A stretch of DNA of 30,275 bases. Source: UBA5109 sp038148755 (GTDB lineage Bacteria; Pseudomonadota; Gammaproteobacteria; Pseudomonadales; Pseudohongiellaceae). Under the pieces are notes generated by a model. The model was not told where the DNA came from and did no database searches. It saw only the letters and a list, made by a program, of their open reading frames with translations. The position numbers were made by a program, and so were the translations under genes. Shown in pieces: positions 30,163-30,275 of the stretch. Each line of letters begins with the position of its first letter. The first letter of the stretch is position 1. The stretch is from assembly GCA_038148755.1 (NCBI GenBank), contig JAYQWA010000022.1:1-30275 (forward strand), written 5' to 3'.

Positions 30163-30275
30163 ATGAAGCAACGCAAACAAAACTTACTTACCGCGCTTGT
30201 TTTGTCACTTGGATTTACTTTGTTTGCAGTTGGTGCAGGTAATGCTCACCACTCATTTCCAGCCACTTATGTGAT
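30163..30275 (+). CDS. DUF6152 family exported protein (N-terminal part, cut by window end)
   Basis: An ATG at 30163 has AGGAG (30151-30155) seven bases upstream. The 37 visible residues are a signal peptide (LLTALVLSLGFTLFAVGAGNA) followed by HHSFPATYV. The two His directly after the cleavage site and the HHSF signature match the DUF6152 protein at 6433-6840 (SHHSFIGQY), so this is a second copy of the family within 24 kb. The two leaders differ, so it is not a recent duplicate. Confidence 0.8.
   Translation, partial: MKQRKQNLLTALVLSLGFTLFAVGAGNAHHSFPATYV

Overview
The window looks like a chromosomal segment of a free-living, probably aquatic, Gram-negative gammaproteobacterium with moderate to low GC. 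The evidence is many signal peptides, lipoproteins and outer-membrane barrels, a TonB-dependent receptor behind a cobalamin riboswitch, a Na+-pumping oxaloacetate decarboxylase, TrmO, and the gammaproteobacterial trio DUF2878 / chalcone-isomerase-like / DUF3833. The genus cannot be fixed from the sequence. There is no integrase, transposase, CRISPR array or phage module.

Layout. 1-1270: the end of an unknown gene, a heptanucleotide repeat and a strong hairpin, a thermostable-hemolysin-family gene (minus strand), and a stub of a VOC (glyoxalase-fold) gene. 1364-6840: an accessory block of exported proteins. Three distantly similar 'FSGxW' secreted proteins (1364-2254, 3279-4052, 5331-6383) are mixed with a metallo-beta-lactamase-fold protein whose metal site is altered and a DUF6152 protein; a LysR regulator sits in the middle and is divergent from the second half. 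6942-10726: a secreted M28-type peptidase homologue with an unusual active-site segment, divergent from a large secreted beta-helix protein. 10802-15664: housekeeping and envelope genes (DUF3187 barrel, trmO, the DUF2878 trio, a ModF-like double ATPase). 15693-15979: a tRNA-Arg(ACG) with its promoter and terminator, preceded by a decayed tandem copy. 16005-18760: a Tat-type dienelactone hydrolase, a remnant resembling threonine dehydratase, and a secretory lipase. 18861-20992: a BtuB-like receptor with cobalamin riboswitch and promoter. 21038-24607: a second block of exported putative catabolic proteins (deleted VOC gene, NTF2/SnoaL-like, alpha/beta hydrolase, a small ISGxW protein, cupin). 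24790-29841: a small lipoprotein, beta-carbonic anhydrase, the oadGAB operon and exonuclease III. 30163 to the end: the start of a second DUF6152 gene behind a possibly structured leader.

Working together: the two exported blocks, the dienelactone hydrolase and the lipase suggest breakdown of an ester-, lactone- or ring-containing substrate outside the cytoplasm. This is inference; no single gene fixes the substrate. The best candidate for something undescribed is the LysR-centred FSGxW / MBL-fold / DUF6152 block. Three truncated genes and a broken tRNA copy show that this accessory material has been rearranged and eroded.
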